Shown: positions 49,441 through 62,436 of the stretch, in pieces
How the letters are laid out: each line of letters starts with the position of its first letter
How positions within the stretch are numbered: the stretch's first letter is position 1
NCBI RefSeq assembly: GCF_018812025.1
Contig: NC_063051.1
Coordinates: 5,581,896 to 5,645,895 of the forward strand
DNA: 64,000 nt
Direction: 5' to 3'
From: Megalobrama amblycephala
Taxonomy: Eukaryota; Chordata; Actinopteri; Cypriniformes; Xenocyprididae
Notes under the pieces: generated by a model
What the model was told of the DNA's origin: nothing
Seen by the model: the letters and a program-made list of their open reading frames with translations, nothing else
The model's database searches: none
Made by a program: the position numbers and the translations under genes

Positions 49441-51034
49441 GCTCACGATGGCGTCGGCTACGTGTAGGCTACGGCGTACACTCGACGCAGAAGTATAAAT
49501 TGGCCTTTAGATTTCAACCCATCTCCACCAACTGGCTGTAATTTAGTGACCACTTTTCATGATCCAGTCAATTACTGATGGATAAAATCAACTCTGACCC
49601 TACAGTACTTTTTTTTTTTCTCATTGAGCATCCTGTTTCACATCACATTACAACGGTATAATGAGTTGTAAGCAGTCTGACAAATTATGTAGTGATTTGA
49701 TATTGGCTTAAAAAAAAAAAAAAGATAAGGCCTTTTGATGTCAACACAGCGATTTTGGTTTTGTTTCAAATAATCATGCAGCCTGACATAGATCTCTCAT
49801 AAAACACACACACACATAACCTCATTAACGAAGTATCATCCTCTTCCCATTACCACAGTTAATGATGAAAAGAGAGCGATTTTTACAAGCCTGGTGTATA
49901 TGTGGGTTTTTGTATTGATTTGGCATATTGTTTATTTTAATAAGGCTGTTTGAAGGGTTGGAGAATCTGTTGATACCTTAAATGAATTCAATCCTTCAGT
50001 AATCTCAGTAAATTCCTGTAGTAATCACACTGCGTGCTATAGAATACAGAAATGCTTATTGCAAATATTAGTTTTAATTGGTGCTCTGTCATGATAAAGC
50101 TCACATTTGATGCTGTATGACTTTGTGTTCAACAAGATGGATGGTCACAAGCCGTGCCATTCTGGGCATTAATCTTGGAATGGGCTAAAAAAAAAACAAG
50201 CTTCTGAATTTATCAGGGCTACAGCTGGTTGCTTTTCATTTAGCAGACACATTTTTATGCAAAGCACTTTACAGTGCACTAATTGCAAGGACAATCCCAT
50301 TGGAGTTAGTGTAGTGTACTAAGTGCTTTACTCTGGAGTCTAATAACAGCACTGCATCTCGGTAACTCATTGCAGTTCACTGGTTGTTTTTATGTGGGAT
50401 CACACTTTAGAACTTTTGTTTCACCAGCACAGATTTGTACCCACATGTCTGATGACAGCCAATAGATCCAAAAAACCCTTGCTTCCGGCCATGTGCTTTC
50501 TTATTAAACTTTATTAGCTGATATTGACTGCTGTGTTTGTTTGTAAACCTGAAGATTTACTTTTTGTACTTTATACTTTATATATTAAACAATGTGATAT
50601 GCTATACATATACTCATATATATAAAGTAAACTGTTAATACATGGAAATATATGGACTATTCAGAGACACATTCTGTATATTCAATCAAAATAATATACT
50701 GTACAGTGGTCCCAAAATATGTAAATGAAGCATCCAAATGTCTTTTTAATGGAAATCAAACATTGTTAAATGTTATGATTGAAAAGTGTGTTGTGTTTTC
50801 TTACGTTAAAATAATTAATTAAAATAAATGGTTTTTATGTAATGTTGACTTAAGTGTTAAATTAAGTGTTAATGTTAAAACTTAACATTCAAAATGATTT
50901 TTGTTTCTCAAAAGTTGCTTTTTCATACTTCAGGAGATTTAAAGAGTTCTAATTGAGGAATATTTTAAGTATCAATTTTGTCTCGAATGTTTTCCCAAAA
51001 TTAGGAGAAAATTAAAAAAAAAAAAGTTTTATTT

Positions 51035-51300
51035 TTATTGTATTATGCTCACCAAGGCTGCATTTATTTGATCACAAAATGCAGTAACTGCACTTTCACT
51101 TATTGTGAAATGTTATTAAAATTTAAAATTTCTGTTTTCTGTTTCAATATATTTTAAAATATTACAAGATTTACAGCATTTATTTGAAATAGAAATTAAC
51201 ATTAAATGACACTTGTCACTTTTGATCAGTTTAATTCATTCTTGCTGAATAAACATATTAATTTCTTTATAAAATAAACTTGCTGACACCAAACTTTCGG
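51035..51300. repeat. CACCAAGGCTGCATTTATT cyprinid repeat, copy 3
   Basis: ATTATGCTCACCAAGGCTGC, TTATTTGATCACAAAATGCAG, then CACTTTTGATCAGTTTAATTC, TTCTTGCTGAATAA and GCTGACACCAAACTTTC. It ends about 146 bp before the exon at 51446. Confidence 0.7.
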
Positions 51301-51445
51301 TGGTGTTAATTTCGATATTTTAAAATAGATCTTCAATGACAGAAGATAAAATCCTTGCTGTGATAGTTCGGTCATGGAAGGTCGTGATGAGAAATGTATG
51401 AGTTCATATTGAAATCTCTGAACTGTGAACTCCTTTGTCTTGTAG

Positions 51446-51621
51446 GTGGAAACTAAATGGCAGTCTGGTCAACCCTAAACCCGGCTCCCATCACAGCCTC
51501 TCTGGAGGCAACCTTCGCATCAACCATCTCAATAAAGATGAGGACGCTGGGACGTACCAGTGCCTCGCTTCCAACTCCTTCGGGACTATTGTCAGCAGGG
51601 AGGCCAGCCTAACCTTTGCCT
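51446..51621 (+). CDS. contactin coding exon 3: end of Ig domain 1
   Basis: A 176-nt exon with acceptor TTGTCTTGTAG and donor GTAAGTC. It enters in phase 2, completing the split arginine, and leaves in phase 1 after one T, consistent with an aromatic codon (TTT or TAT) as in the usual FAY/FGY junction of contactins. It opens RWKLNGS, which gives the core Ig tryptophan and an N-glycosylation sequon. It continues through a GGNLRI strand to DEDAGTYQCLASN, the D-x-G-x-Y-x-C signature with the second disulfide cysteine, and ends near NSFGTIVSREASLTFA. GTIVSREA is almost invariant in CNTN3, CNTN4 and CNTN6. PGS...GGNL recalls CNTN2, so the paralogue is not fixed by this exon alone. No later contactin exon was found to the right end. 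Confidence 0.94.
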
Positions 51622-52171
51622 GTAAGTCACATTCTGATCTCTGATCAAACTTGCAGCACAGAGCAGGTCCAAACAAACAGGACATTGCAGACCTGACAGC
51701 ACGGACTGGTACGCTGGCCCTTGTTCTCCTCACTGATAACATGATCAAAACGAAACTGTTTTCCCTGAGGAGAGCCTAGTCGCTTTCTCACCTTCTCTCA
51801 TTCTTGTTTCTCTCTCACTCTCTCTGTATCTCACATACACACAGGGTGTTCATGGGCCACATTCAGTCTTGCAGTTATCATTTATACGAGCTGACATCAA
51901 ATAAACGAGATTCAGTAAAACACATTCAGGCCTTGTGCTCCTTGTTAAGACTGGTTTGAAAGCTACCGTGCGACTGGCAGCTAATTGGTTCAAGCTCCAC
52001 CTTTTCCACACACCCTCTAAAAAAGCCCTATCAGCCCATAAAATAATGAGCATAGCATACTAGTGTACTAACTGTATACTTTCTGCAGTATGTACTGTAC
52101 ATACTATTTGAATTTTCTCTATCCATGGAAACCCTGACTGACCTACTACATAATGTGCAGACCACTCTGTG

Positions 52172-52629
52172 TAAAGCCCCGGGTATATTTCGGCCGTCCG
52201 CGTTCGTGCACCGTCTGCATGACGTAACCCCGTCCGCGTGCAGCCCAAATTTCGAGACCATGCGGACGGTGCACGTGCAACAGCGCATGCGCAAGCAGGA
52301 CAGAAGAGTCCACTAGGTGGCAATATGCACAGTGCTGAGCAGAATGTGCAGTCTTCGAAGAAGAGTGTGTATAGAGCAATTCATACACAAGACAAATAAA
52401 CTCATAAGCATGCCTTCTCCATCGTTTTTGGTGTATCTTCTGAACTACGTTGTAATGGTGGATGCACTATTTGTCTTCTCCAATCCTACCCAGTGAAAAA
52501 TTGTACTGCACATGTGTCGAACTCGGTCACCCGCGCGCATTCGTGGTTAGTATACTTTGAAGGATGCGCGGACGCGACTGCGTGCGAGACGCGTCCGGGT
52601 GCTGAAATTGAAGTATACCCGGGGCTTAA
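52172..52629. mobile_element. MITE with TAAAGCCCCGGGTATATTTC ends
   Basis: The left TAAAGCCCCGGGTATATTTC is mirrored by GAAGTATACCCGGGGCTTA at 52611..52629. The interior is CpG-rich (GTCCGCGTTCGTGCACCGTC and its inverse). 458 bp, no transposase. Confidence 0.8.
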
Positions 52630-52989
52630 AATACCATACCCCGCAATGCACTCAGTTTGGCAAATTAACTGTTTTATTTTAACAATTATTTTATTTTATT
52701 TTAAATGTGGGCTACAATAATAAACAAACAATACAAGAAACAATAATAAGAAAGGGGGCGGGGTGGGTGGGGGGGTGGTGTGGTTGGAGAGTTTTTATTT
52801 CCAAGATGAAAAAATGGTATGCTCACTGCCTTACAAAGGCAAAATAGAGTAAGTAAAATTTAGATTTTATGATTCAATTTTTATACTCCTTTTTCTTTGA
52901 ATTGAAACGGCAGTACTATTTGAAATGTTTATTTTTTAATGCATACTTTTTCACATACTATGTAAAAAAAATACGTTGACACAGCAATA

Positions 52990-53095
52990 AGGTTGTCAAA
53001 CGTACTGGTATTACAAAGTACAAAAGAAAATAGTTTACGTACCAGCATCTCTGTAGTACCGAGTACCAGGTATATTCGATACATGCTGATAGACT
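52990..53095. repeat. GTACCGAGTACCAG repeat fragment
   Basis: GTTGTCAAACGTACTGGTATT, ACGTACCAGCATCTCTG, GTACCGAGTACCAGG. It recalls the GTTGTCAAAAGTACCG ends of the element at 25614. A possible partner, GGTACCAAAATTGGTACCGAG, lies at 56620..56640, beyond the larger element. Confidence 0.4.
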
Positions 53096-53255
53096 GCATT
53101 CAAACGCTCTTGTTTGTGTTTGTTTGAGTTCTTTCGGCGACTTCTCGGGAAAATGCTTTAATAACTTTAAATGCGATCTGTTTATGTCAAGAATTTACAC
53201 AGTCGGGTTTTTTTGGTAAGGATATTTATTATTTCCTTTCTGTAACTGCCTTTCT

Positions 53256-56051
53256 TAAGGCCCCGGTATACTTCAAACAAAGTTCTTTTTCGTTCTTCGT
53301 TTAGGAGTAAAACGAAGTTCGAAATGCGTGACCAGCGATATATTGTAAACGAACATCTGACGCCGCCCACACCGCTGAGAGCGACGGTTATATGAATATG
53401 TAAATATGTGCCGTGCACTTTCTTCTCATTAACAAAATAAACACAACAAAAATGAGAAAACAGCATTTATTATAGAAAGCATAAGAAAAACATCTGACGT
53501 CCCAGCATGGGAATGTTAGCATGAGCTCTGCAAAGTAGCACTCCAGTCACGTCACGTCATACAGCACTTTATTCAATAGATTGCTTAAAATCAAGAAGCT
53601 TTACAGTATCAAACATGAAAAACAGTGTTAGTGCCTCATTTTTTTTTTACAAGCACAACTTCATTTTTTACTATAAAGCGGCTATCCAGTGTGTTCATGT
53701 TTTCACCCACGGAGATCTTACCTCAATGAATTCAACACGAAATGACTCAAAGACGTGTCCCACCCGATTGAAGGCGGAGCCTCAGCGCACACCTCCTAGG
53801 TTGTTTGCAATCACGTGGTTCTGGTGACGCGCGAAACACCGGTGGAGGGCAAGCAGTGAAAATTAGAATGGAAGAGATGGAGAAAAGTCCTTTCTGTGCT
53901 GATTTAGAAAGGTATAAACAGAAAATCATAACATATGTTAGACGTGATCTTTATGTTATGTAGATGAGTGACTTTTCCACTGAATTGAAAGACTTTCCTG
54001 CCATCGAGGAGATAGATATAGAGAATGTGAAGCTGCCGTCACGCCGCGTTCAGTTCTAGTCTGGATTTATATCGCGCTGCCTTTCTGCTATTGAAGTTAG
54101 GGGAGTATTTGTGATTTTCTGTCGCGATTGTGAAAAATATCGCCATGTAGGTCATTTATGCTGAATCGAGAATTGCAACAGGAGTTCACATCATCGTTCA
54201 AAGAAAAAAACTGGACGCTGTAATACAATTGTTGCCTTATACGTGTAAAAACAAACTAAGGGAAGCAGTTTGAGGAGGTGACGGGAAGACGCCGTACAGT
54301 ATATCAAATCTAATAATGTCACTGATTTAACCCACTCCCTATCACTCAATAAAATAATCACATAGCTGAGTGTTTTTGAAAGTGTTGTCTTTGTTGTTGA
54401 ATCGACGTCTGTCAGCTTTTTAAACATTTATTTATTTGGACATTTTCTGATGGCTGAAGCAGCAGCGCGTGACACTGTTCTCATGGTAACCAGATCAACA
54501 TTGTGAACGGAAAACTACAAAACTGAAGTGAAAACATCAAATTATCATTCAGTGGGATAAAATAGCTTATCTTCCCTACAAACGATACCATGAAGAATGT
54601 GGATATTTAACCAAGTCAAAAACAAATGAGGTAAGCAGGTATCCATATTAATTTCAGTATCAGCAGACGCAAAACGCTATTATAAAGGCGACAACTTCTA
54701 AAGTTAAAAAACGGTATAAGTTATGTAAACGATATAAATACCTTCTGGGTTCCCGATTTTATCGATTTGAGCAACCCATAGACTGTAAAAAAATATGGAC
54801 GTAGCGTCCGTGACGTCACCCATAGAGTTCCTGAACAGCAGTTTTGAAGCGAAAATGAGGACGCGGCCATCTTAGCTGCGCGTCACCGCACGTCACTCCC
54901 GGATAACTGAAAATGGGCAAAGAGGCGGGGAGGTGGTTTGAGCTGATATGACTGGTTGCTGAAACCACGCCCACCTAGCTCGACGTGACCATGTTAGCAG
55001 CAAAGGAGCTATCTATCTATCTTAGATACGATCTAAAATATTAATGAAGACAAGTTTTATCATCAGAACGTTCTAAAGGTTTACTGTCAAGCTACGGTGT
55101 TTTTTAAGATATAGATCCTCCAACACCAGTAGTGTTGGTTGTGCAAATAACAACATGGAAAATCAAATGGGACTTCATACCTTTATAATAGAGATCGCGA
55201 GATGAATCCAATCCGTGGCACTTGGGTAAAATATGAGTGTCCATTGCAAAACAAAAAAACATGTCACATTTCTTCTGAATGATCTGCTCTCTGTCATCGT
55301 TCTTCAAGAAAGGATGCAATCTGAGCAGCCTTTATGTTGTAAAACTGTATACGATCGTATCTAACAAACAAATGAGCCCGTGTCCAAAGTATATATTTTT
55401 TGGACATATATATTTTTCAAGTGACCACGCCCTTAATTATGCAGAACTTTAAGGCTTAATATAATTTAATCGGATAAGTTATAAAAAAAATTCACCCCCC
55501 TCAGAGTTGTCATGAAGGGCAAAAATAGCAGTATAGACCAAAACCACAATTTGAACCAACTTGTAAACATGTTTTTTTCTGCTATGAACTTGGCCAATTT
55601 AACATGGGACTCTATGAGATTATGCTCTCTTTTGGAGCCTGTCCCTAGCGGCCAGTCGATGAATCGCAGTTTAAGTTACTTCCGTATTGGCTTCACGAGA
55701 GAAAGGGGGAGGTTGCCGCTTGGAGCAACCATAAATGACGCAAAACATACGAATCTTGAGTTTTTGATAGGATTCCTATATAGAAAAATCAGTCCCTGCC
55801 CTCCAGACTCATTCGCGCTGCTGCTGTGACGTCAGGTGCAAACAACCTATTTCGTTATCGTCACTGACCAATGGTAGTACGAAGGTGTTTTGCAGCTGAA
55901 GCGAACTTTTCCTGAAAGTTCGCTTTGGCTAGCCGTTTCGAACTTCCAAAAAGAACTTCCAAAAACGAACTTCTTTTTGGCCTGATTTTGTTCGAAATGA
56001 CGTCACATCAGTTCGTTCTTCGATTTCGTTTGAAGTATACCGGAGCCTTTA
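53256..56051. mobile_element. 2.8-kb inverted-repeat element, TAAGGCCCCGGTATACTTC ends
   Basis: The left TAAGGCCCCGGTATACTTC plus AAAC is mirrored by GTTTGAAGTATACCGGAGCC plus TTTA at the right. Subterminal AAAACGAAGTTCG and CGAACTTCTTTTTGG / TCGTTCTTCG motifs recur near the ends. No transposase domain was recognised in any frame. About 1 kb inside (54770..55740) looks like a separate repeat. Confidence 0.75.
54770..55740. repeat. repeat-like block inside the 2.8-kb element
   Basis: Starts GAGCAACCCATAGACTGTAA, includes GGACGTAGCGTCCGTGACGT, and ends CGAGAGAAAGGGGGAGGTTG and GGAGCAACCATAAATGACG. It resembles a common fish repeat. The class is unknown. A 71-residue ORF at 55104..55319 on the - strand has no recognised domain. 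Confidence 0.5.
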
Positions 56052-59000
56052 GGGTTTCCGCAAGCAGAAACTTTAGCAATGTTGTGTCTTTGAATTGCTG
56101 TCAGAGTTTTGAGTCCAAACTGTCGAGTCCAAACGGAAGCTGTGTGACGTCATGTGAAAAGGGTCTATAGAACATGGTAGCCAATCACAATCATATCTGT
56201 TAAGCATGTGAACCCTTTGGCCTGTCAGTAAAGTTAGTCACAGCTGAAAATGAGTTTTTTTGTTTAACGTGAGCTGAATTCTTTCATTATAACCAACAAA
56301 GTGTAAATAAGAGATTCATTGTACAATTAAGACATCTTTTTTATTATAATGAGAGTTTTTCCGCAATAGTGTAGTATTGATTGACAGACTTAGTGATTAT
56401 AAAGGGAGGCTCTTCTTCTCTTTCTGCTTATTACCCATTCACAATCTGAATACAAGTTTAGTTTTCATGCTGCTAAGTACACTGCAAATTTTCTGGATTG
56501 ACAACCGTGTTTAAATGCACTATTGAATTGGAAACTGCAATGATTGACAGTGATAACCAATGAACTGGACAAAACGGGATACAGTTTGTTAAAGTACTTA
56601 ATTCAACAGTTTTTGCTCTGGTACCAAAATTGGTACCGAGAACTGAAAGTGTTTTGCTATAACTGTTGAATTTTCCCCTATCATGACTCTAAAAAAATCA
56701 CACTGATTGGCTGACCCGTCTTTGCATATGGCACTGATAGCAAATTACAAACAGGCCTTTCCGATTGAATCCTGTTCCCAGCAAGGCCACTGCCTGAAGA
56801 CGATGGCACTGCAGGGCAGGGAACAATTCTGTGGGGAGGAAGTCTGCTGTCATCGTAAGACGATTGGCTGACAGATCCATCAATCGCTGGTCTCTGACCT
56901 TACTAGGCTTCAGTTGTTGTCGTGTGGTGGGGGCATGCGTCTCTGACTGCTCCACATCCATCTTCTTTATTACTCTCTCCATAGCTTAATTAACTCCGCC
57001 GCATGATGGAGTGGTGCAGGTTCAAGAGAATAATTTAAAGGGCAGCTGATGTTATTAGATGGGATATTTTCTAATTTGGTATCTAATGCAGGAGAATTTG
57101 TAGGAGACCACGTTGTGCATTAGAATGCATAAAGGTGAAGTCAAGAAGTCATATTTCCAACTTGAATTCATTTTAATTCAGTAAAGTGGATGGAGGAAGA
57201 TGCTGATTTCATAAAGTAGCTTGGAGAAATTAAAAATGGAGGTTGGTTCATATGTATACGCTCTAATGTACTACTAAAAGTCAACCAAATTTAAAAAAAA
57301 AAATGTTATTTACACTTTAAAAATTGATGAAAAATATTAATGACTCATCTTGCACTGGCATCACATGCATATCCCAATATTTCTCTAATAAAATAGACAG
57401 TGTGAGTGTCTTTCATGGAAATATAATTACTCATCTCATAAAGAATTGTGAATTACATAATTGAATAAAAATAATATATAATAATATATAGATATGTGTT
57501 ATATAAAACTATTGAAAGATTTAAAATTATATATTTGAGAGACTAACTCAACTATGTCATTTTTGGTGCAGTTGCTGTTGAGCTCTCACTAGTTATTGTA
57601 ATATACTTCATCATGACCATAAATTTGGCATTTAAACATTTTTTTTTTTTTTTTTTTTACATTTAAAATCACACTTGTGGTTTCTACAGGAGCATATATC
57701 ATTCCTCAACAACCTCAAAATTTGCAGTTCATAGTTGTTCTGTTGATGTTATCATGAAAAATACATTTCTATATGGAGAAAATGAATACATTTTTACATC
57801 AGATGACGGACTGTTACACTTTGGTTATTTTGTTTCAATAAAAAATGCATTAACACAGGAAAGAAAGCTATTAGTTAAGCCATTTCATGGCTTTATTTGT
57901 TTTTTATACATAATTTTATGTAATTTGCACAAAAGTGTGGTTTTTATGCACACTTTTAGCAGCGTTCTGTCAGGACTAGCTTTAGAAATAATAGGTGGCT
58001 CATGAACTAGTTTGCGTCTCTTAGAATGTATTTGTCTGTAAACAGCTCTGGCTTTTCTTTTCAAATAAATGACTGGGAAAATCACTTAATGAGTGAAAAT
58101 ACATTTATGGTTACTTTGGTGTAAGCTTGTACGGTGCCTTTGTGTGCTTTCAAATTATCAAAAGTACAGGTTATTAAAGAGACTTTCATTGGATGTGATA
58201 AAATGTTTTTTGTTTCTTTTTTTTTCATTCTCTCTGAATAGGACTGGATGAATTAAGCAGATATTGAAAGGGTTGTCAGTAGGTGCATAGGAAATGAGAA
58301 AAATTGTCAGTGTCGATGCACCAATCCCTAAAGCAGTAATTGCATTCTGGGGAATTGCAGAATGTTTTTAATTAAAATGCCACTGATAGAGAAGGCTGTG
58401 TGCTGCGTCTTAATCGTATTTCACATATGTACCATCTTCTCATTTTCATTTTTGGGTCTTGAAAAAGACTTCGCACTTAATGTGCAATAACAATTAAAGT
58501 TCTATTTGACTTTGTAAGAAATTAAACTCTGTATCTGTAGCGTTAACAACATGTTGAACATTGTGGTGACAGGTTGAATAGAATACTTTGCAGTTCAGCT
58601 GATGTTATTTGATGGGTCGGTGAATGCTGAAGATATTACCTACTATATATAGTGAAGATACCATGTCTAGTCATCGTAAGGGCTATATCTCAGTAACAGT
58701 GAGGTTTGGAGTCTGATTGCATAAATGCTTGTTTTCTTTAGCAGTAGTTTCAAACATCGTCAAAATTGTCTTAAATTAGGATTGTTTTTGTGAATATTAT
58801 TCACTGTATTAGAAATAAATGACTAAACCACAGTGCCATACATTAAAGCAATTGTGAACTACTGTATATAATTTAGTCTAAACTGTATTCTTTATAGGTG
58901 TCAGGTGTCATTTTTATAAATTCCACTTTTATACAGTTCAGTAATTACTCATTCTATTGGCTGAAACATGGGTTTGATATTTTTGTGTGCTGTCCTTTTG

Positions 59001-59243
59001 CATTTCAAGGCTGTATCATTACTACATGGCACAAGCTGATTGGTCTCTGTTGATTCGGCAGCAAATGAGATTGTTTGCTCAACATTTAAATAGTTTGGTT
59101 AAATGTTTGTTGTAGTCTATAGTCCTGCAGTGTGCTATCAGAGCTTCTTTGAAACCCTCCACCTCCCCCAGCTCCACCTGCCTAGATCTGCTACTGAATT
59201 TTTGTGTCTATTTATGCAGCAGCATCATATCTTACATGCTCAT

Positions 59244-59758
59244 AGTCTCAGCCTTCAGACGTTGTCCACGGACCATTGGCTGAACATCTGATGCATAAGG
59301 CAAACAAAATAGGAAAAACTTCAGGAGTTTCAAAGTCGTCTGATTGGTTGAATTCCACAGGATTGCTGGGAGACGTGTGTGTCGCATTCTTTAGCGGCCC
59401 ACCTGGAAACAAAGCAGTTGTGATGGCAAACCCCCTCATGGAAGAAGAAAGCTGTCGTTTACAATGAGTGCTGATCTATGATTAGGATAAGCTAAATGCT
59501 AGATTTTACGAAGTATGTGAAGTTTGCGGCGCCGTTGTTGCCGTAAACTTGCACAATATTCTTGATTGAATAATTTATTAAATGCACACTGGTCCGTTAT
59601 TGTAGTGACATTGAGTTAACATTTTCGCGCCCCTAAACATGACGCGGAACAAAACAAACTGTCGGTCAGATGTCCTCTTGGACTGTCCTTGGCCAATGAA
59701 AGCTACAATGGAGTCCAGGCCTTCTGCTGTCAGTCTGAAGGTCTGGTAATGCGAGACT
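59244..59758. mobile_element. MITE with AGTCTCRCATTACCAGACCTTCAGAC-type ends
   Basis: The right end, CAGTCTGAAGGTCTGGTAATG plus CGAGACT, is mirrored at the left by a shortened AGTCTCAGCCTTCAGACG. Just inside are GGACCATTGGCTG and GGCCAATGAAAGC. About 515 bp, with a GGCGGCCCACCTGG-like middle and no real ORF. Confidence 0.65.
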
Positions 59759-60647
59759 AACCTGCTCACAGCAGATTGTCTGTGTATCTATTAGCAGTAT
59801 CAAGTCCATACTTGCTCTGCAGCAGCAACAATCTACAGCAGCAGCGTAGCAGATCTAGTCCGCCAAGACCAAATACATTAACATTGCCGTATTCAATAAC
59901 ATGCTAAAACTATTCTGAGAGTTGTCATGATTGAAATATTCTTAAAAATAAGAATATTTCGATAATGCATTTCAAATACTGATATATTGTGTACGATGGC
60001 TTTTCTTTTAGATAACATAGTTTAGATAGTTTCGTAAAACCGGTGTTCTTCTCATTTCCTTTTCAAAAAATAGTTGCTTCCCATTGTGACAGCTTACCCC
60101 ATTTAGTGTGCCAACATGCCCCACTGTTAATTTACAGATATTTATAAACTATTTTCTGAGCAATATTGGTTTGTAGCCAATGTGACATCTAATAAAGAGA
60201 GAAAGCGAGAGCTGTTAATTTGAGGAATTTCTATTTATTCTGTCCCAGTTGACAGTAAAAAAACAGCTGGAGTTCATCTGCAAGTCTGATTTAAGTATTA
60301 TACCTCCTTCCTGTGGTGGGAGGGTTGTATGTTTCACCAGTCTTTATAAAGACGTGACGGCTCACTAGGACCATGATAAGTTATGCTGGCATTTACAAAT
60401 CACCCACAGTGGCGGCACTTGATAGTCAGGTTCATTTAGATTACTGTACATCCCATCAGATCGGTTTTGCAGAGCTGGAAGTTCTTCAGTGGTGTCGTTT
60501 TTCTTCATTTCAAACTGTTATGAATTGCAGAATAGGAAAGTGCTCATGGGACATTACATCATTGGCAGCCTTATGTCTTATGTCTTCTTAGTCCAATTGC
60601 ATACCTGATACTCGGATGAATTTACAAAATGTGGTTACATTTTTTTT

Positions 60648-60833
60648 TCAATAATCCATGTTACAGTGTAATTATATTTTTAGTACTGAGTAATTAACTA
60701 CATTACTATAGGGTTAGGATTAGGGTTTTGATTTGAGTTAGTTGCATGTAATTATGCATATAATTTATAGTTGTTACTACAGTAACTACATGCAACATGT
60801 GTAACAAGGACACTAAAATAAAGTGTTACCCAA
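60648..60833. repeat. repeat ending AATAAAGTGTTACC
   Basis: TACTATAGGGTTAGGATTAGG, TAACTACATGCAACATGTGTA and GGACACTAAAATAAAGTGTTA plus CC. This is a common fish repeat end. The other end starts near TTACAGTGTAATTATATTT. Confidence 0.5.
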
Positions 60834-62436
60834 TCTGTTGATTTGAGAATAAATAAATTCCCATTAAGGTTTTTGGGCAGAATTGAAACATTTCCCCATT
60901 GGAATATAGGTATAAGTTTGACTCTTATTTGCATTTGTATTTACAAAATTTTCAATTTGTCATGTTTATCATTTTGCAAGTTGTTGGGCCTTTGTGTGTA
61001 GCGATAATATTCTTAAATGTCCACATCTGATTCTAAGTACATGACTAATTGTGTACTTTAAACAGTTGAAAATGTTTGGGAGCTGCTTAATGTTTAATGT
61101 AAAATTTATGTCCTGAAGCCAAACCAGTTGAGAAGTACTGATTTATTGTATGCATGTGAGTGTTAAATGCCTGTTTACCACATTTTTATTTTATAACACT
61201 GCATTTCCTTAGCCTGAACTGTTTAAATGAATACCATCTGGATCCCCCCCAGCCCCAACTGTTTATGGGGATGCGTGTGCGTGTATTCTTTTTAAAGTTG
61301 TCTCTTCATGTGAGCGGTTGGTGCGGGGTGCTTTTATGCCACGTTTCTTCAGGGGAAATAAAAAAGTGAATGGTTTCAGCTGTGTATATTAAAAGAAGCA
61401 TTTGTTTAAGTACCCCCCCCCCCTCCTTTCTGTCTATTTCAGTTTCTTTTTGAAAAACCTCAGCTGCGTGCTATCCTGAAGGAAACAGCCCGCTGAGTAC
61501 TTTCAACAACAATAGTCCCTTTGCTCTTTTTGCTGTGTGTTTATGTAGCGGGGAGCACCACTTGTAACCTCCCCAAAAAAGGGCAGACAAAAAACACTAT
61601 AGTGACATCAAGATTTGGTTTGTCAGTAGCCCAATAAAGATAAACCGGCTGCGATCAAAACTGGTGCGCCCCACTCTCGCTGCGGACGACCATATGTCCC
61701 CTCTCAAAATCACTATGGCTTTTATCTCTATCCAAAATATACCCAAAAAGACACTCTTTTCTTCTTTTTTTTCCTGCCTCAAATTAATTCAGTACCTTAG
61801 ATGTTGAATGTGTTTGTCCACTTTGTTCTTGTAGGCTCTCAGTTTTATGGCTTCTGTTAGTCTTTTATCTAACATCCTGTGTTTCATTGACATGAAAGTG
61901 GCAGTACAGCCCTTTGTTGCCTTCCCATCATGTTGAGGTAGAATCCAATAGGGTTATAATCGTGAGTGCTCAAGCACACGCTTTTTGGCTTGCTGCTTAC
62001 TGGCCACAATCCAGGTACTACAGCCAGAATTTCCTTGAAGATTAATGTGTAAACTTAACTTAAATATTACTAAAGCTGTATTTTTATGTGTATATAAAAT
62101 ACATAGTTATAATACATAATACATAATTAATGCATTTCCAAAGTTGCTAGCCACTTAGCATTTTCACTGGCCACAATTTTGACATCGATACCATGGGGAA
62201 AAGCTGCCATATATAATTTTTTGTAATATTATCTTATAATTTGGCAGCAGATATATTAGTATATTATATTACACTTTAAGACCTGACACACGGATCCATG
62301 GTGTCCTATTTTGACATTATTTTGTGTGTATTTGACTGTCAAAGAGCAATAAGCAGCGAAAAAGAACTCAATTTAGTACTGAAAGGCAGCTTTATGTGCA
62401 CGCACTTTGGGTGTGAGCTCAAAATCTATATATATA

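Larger units (their letters stand above)
48657..49509. mobile_element. MITE with TATACTTCTGCGTC ends, carrying insertions
   Basis: The left end is AAGCCCAATTTATACTTCTG plus CGTC, mirrored by GACGCAGAAGTATAAATTGG plus CCTTT ending near 49508. CpG-rich subterminal GGCTACG / CGTAGCC motifs recur. A second element at 48703..48890 and a tail-like repeat at 49339..49440 sit inside it. Confidence 0.75.
40615..51445 (+). other. contactin intron between coding exons 2 and 3 (10.8 kb)
   Basis: Bounded by GTGAGC at 40615 and TTGTAG at 51445, in phase 2. It holds nested Tc1-like transposons at 41.2..43.7 kb, copies of an abundant cyprinid repeat, and a MITE cluster at 48.1..49.5 kb. Nothing specific was recognised in 40615..41170, 44120..44680, 44890..45700, 46000..47680 and 49510..51030, apart from a degraded CATTTAGCAGACA-type repeat near 50235..50340. 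Confidence 0.85.

Noticed and set aside
51435..51644. Treating the ORF from 51435 as a free-standing Ig protein
   Set aside because: Its ATG lies before the splice acceptor. The real coding part is the exon 51446..51621 of the contactin gene.
55104..55319. 71-residue - strand ORF inside the 2.8-kb element
   Set aside because: No known domain, short, and inside repeat sequence.
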